From NCBI GenBank assembly GCA_964650885.1, contig CAZYXG010000006.1:17571-81570 (forward strand): a DNA stretch of 64,000 bases, read 5' to 3'. The DNA is from JAPLFM01 sp964650885 (GTDB taxonomy: Bacteria; Bacteroidota; Ignavibacteria; Kapaibacteriales; UBA2268). Position numbers and translations under genes: made by a program. Below, in pieces: positions 62,352 through 64,000 of the stretch (position 1 is its first letter; every line of letters begins with the position of its first letter). The notes under the pieces were generated by a model. It saw only the letters and a list, made by a program, of their open reading frames with translations. It was not told where the DNA came from and did no database searches.

Positions 62352-64000
62352 TTATTTTGTTTTGAATAGTAAATAGCAAGATAATCTATCTAACTTTTTA
62401 TACTCACCGTTAGTTGTTAAACCATCTACTTTCAATTCTAAAGGAATTATCTTTAATTTTACTTTAGAGTCCTCATAAAAATAGCTTATATCTTGATCTG
62501 GTAAATAGCTAAGGTTAAAAAAATTATTATCTTTTTTGAGTTTCATCGTAATTTTTGTAAGTTTCAAATAATATTCTTTCAAATTTAATTTGACAGAATA
62601 ATTTGAAGATTGCAAATTCAAACTCTCCCCATTCAAAGAATGAAATATTTTCAAAGTATTATTTACAAAATAATTAGTGTCAACACTTTTGTTGATGGTA
62701 GTGTCTGTTTCATCAGCTAAATCTATTTTCATTATATAGTTGTAATCTTTTATTTCGTATGACTTTTTTTCAAAATCAGTAATTATATAATCAAAGTTAT
62801 TATCATGCTTATCAGACTTTATTTCAATCATTAGAGAAGAGTCTAAATGATTGAAGATAGACACTTTATCATGCGCAATTTTTTTTAAATCATATTTTAA
62901 GCTGTATTTATCGAATATTTCAATTAAATACTTCCCTTTTTCCACATCATTTATTGCGGATATTGCTCTCGTCAATTCCAAGTAATCAAGACTTTTCATT
63001 TGAGTTTCTTCTTTTTTTGAGAAATTTTCAAATACTTTATAACTATCGAGAGTTTGAATAATTCTATTTTGTGCAGATTTAATCGAAACATTTGTAAAAC
63101 TCCAAGGGCCAATGCTAATCAAAAAACAAATAATTGACAAAGAAATAGGAATAATCTTAATATTGTTAAACTTGTTTTTGAAATTATACATAACCAAAAG
63201 GAAGAGCCAAGTGGAATAGACTAATAAGAAGTAAATTGAAATAGTCAAAAAATTATTGCCTATGTAAATATTAATCTTATGCATATTAAATGCCAATAAT
63301 GGCAACATAATATATGGCAAATACTTTGAATAAATATCTACCCATTTCACTTTACTTCTTCGATTATAGCTCAATAGCACAATCAATAAAGACAGCACTG
63401 AATATGCAAAGAATATTCCAAAACCAAGTTCAAGCTCCCACTCATCAGTTACACTGTACTTCATAATCATATAGGCATATAGTATTACAGTATAAATTGC
63501 AGAAAGTGGAATTAAAGCATAAGAAGTTAAAATTTGAATTAGTTTTGGGCTATAATCTTCACTGTAGTTTTCAAAACCAGTATCAACTAAACTAAGAAAT
63601 CGAAATGTATTGAAAAGAGTGAATATAATTGTCATAGCATATGCATTAACTTTGTAATTTATTTCTACACCTAATAAAGTTCTAATTCCTTCTAATGCTA
63701 AACTTATTCCTAAAGCAAGAATGCCAGTAAATATATTTGTTATTATGAAAGTTTGTAATAATTTTAAATTGTATTGCCAAAAAGCTAAATTATTTTTTAA
63801 TTTTCTGATTGGTGCAAAGGCAGCAAAAAGATGTAATGCTAATGAATAAATTGCATATTGAGTTATATCAAAGTAGTTTTCAGTTACAATCGTGAAAAAA
63901 TATAAAACAAGTAATGAAACTCCCAAAGCTTGTGTTATAATTGAAATCTTGTTGCTAAACTCTTGAACTTTATTGAATAGTGCAATTGCAAAAAACAAAG
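62352..64000 (-). CDS. DUF4153-like multi-pass membrane protein (N-terminus beyond the window)
   Basis: The frame stays open to the right edge; the first codon that could start it here is a TTG at 63998 inside what looks like a membrane helix, so the real start lies outside. About 549 residues are seen: roughly eleven hydrophobic helices up to residue about 300 (with LALHLFAAFAPIRKLKNNLA and GPWSFTNVSIKSAQNRI), then a soluble C-terminal domain. The helix arrangement and the GPWS/SQ-type segment resemble DUF4153 proteins of Bacteroidota. The function is unknown. It is followed by the LtrA gene after two bases. Confidence 0.65.
   Translation of the reverse strand, partial: LFFAIALFNKVQEFSNKISIITQALGVSLLVLYFFTIVTENYFDITQYAIYSLALHLFAAFAPIRKLKNNLAFWQYNLKLLQTFIITNIFTGILALGISLALEGIRTLLGVEINYKVNAYAMTIIFTLFNTFRFLSLVDTGFENYSEDYSPKLIQILTSYALIPLSAIYTVILYAYMIMKYSVTDEWELELGFGIFFAYSVLSLLIVLLSYNRRSKVKWVDIYSKYLPYIMLPLLAFNMHKINIYIGNNFLTISIYFLLVYSTWLFLLVMYNFKNKFNNIKIIPISLSIICFLISIGPWSFTNVSIKSAQNRIIQTLDSYKVFENFSKKEETQMKSLDYLELTRAISAINDVEKGKYLIEIFDKYSLKYDLKKIAHDKVSIFNHLDSSLMIEIKSDKHDNNFDYIITDFEKKSYEIKDYNYIMKIDLADETDTTINKSVDTNYFVNNTLKIFHSLNGESLNLQSSNYSVKLNLKEYYLKLTKITMKLKKDNNFFNLSYLPDQDISYFYEDSKVKLKIIPLELKVDGLTTNGEYKKLDRLSCYLLFKTK

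Noticed and set aside
1..64000. tRNA or rRNA genes, prophage, toxin-antitoxin or secondary-metabolite clusters
   Set aside because: None was recognisable by eye in either strand; a tRNAscan or Infernal run would be needed to exclude small RNAs formally.

Overview
The window is AT-rich genomic DNA from a Gram-negative member of the Bacteroidota/FCB group. The evidence is four genes or gene remnants ending in type IX secretion (T9SS) type A sorting domains, three TonB-dependent receptors (two with carboxypeptidase-regulatory-like N-termini), a DUF5686 outer-membrane protein, LPS heptose and glycosyltransferase genes, several TAnnTTTG-type promoter boxes and weak Shine-Dalgarno sites. TTG starts are fairly frequent. 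A deep-branching lineage such as Ignavibacteria or Kapabacteria is possible, but the sequence alone does not settle it. It is a draft assembly: a run of exactly 100 N interrupts sppA.

Layout. 1-2698 (minus) is the N-terminal part of a giant secreted beta-strand-repeat protein running off the left edge, preceded by a long intergenic region with a candidate structured leader. 3.6-10.9 kb holds an FAD oxidoreductase, a GT9 glycosyltransferase, a YmdB-like phosphoesterase, and an operon of ABC-2 exporter genes plus a DUF5686 protein. 10.9-19.6 kb holds kynureninase, sppA, an amino acid permease, a Sua5/YciO protein, an outer-membrane beta-barrel receptor and an FMN reductase. 19.7-29.3 kb holds a TonB receptor behind an MqnA-like gene, a T9SS BNR-type protein, metK, a propeller lipoprotein and a T9SS alkaline phosphatase. 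29.3-30.2 kb is gene-poor, with an intergenic repeat and a frameshifted hsdS remnant. 30.2-35.5 kb holds tryptophan 2,3-dioxygenase, an atypical SDR, a T9SS beta-helix protein, an IS3-family scar and a decayed WD40-like T9SS gene. 35.6-38.3 kb holds three tandem cyclophilins and uppP. 38.6-46.1 kb holds a small secreted protein, a biotin-carboxylase/TPR/biotin-carrier operon, glutaminyl cyclase, rfaE2, a GT2-TPR protein, murQ and a secreted protein. 46.4-54.2 kb holds a truncated receptor remnant, a large PAS histidine kinase abutting a gamma-carbonic-anhydrase-like gene, sugar-nucleotide genes and a DUF2142 protein. 54.4-64 kb holds an FKBP, an EamA transporter, a TonB receptor, three glycosyltransferases, LtrA and a DUF4153-like protein running off the right edge.

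The common theme is the cell envelope: surface proteins exported by Sec and T9SS, periplasmic folding helpers (cyclophilins, SppA, glutaminyl cyclase), nutrient receptors and LPS or peptidoglycan metabolism. Most genes are recognisable housekeeping or envelope families. No defence island, CRISPR array, prophage or biosynthetic cluster is visible. The least explained features are the structured leader before the giant repeat protein, a near-identical pair of terminators 18.7 kb apart, and several gene remnants (hsdS, IS3 transposase, WD40/T9SS gene, receptor chimera). I found no convincing wholly new system.
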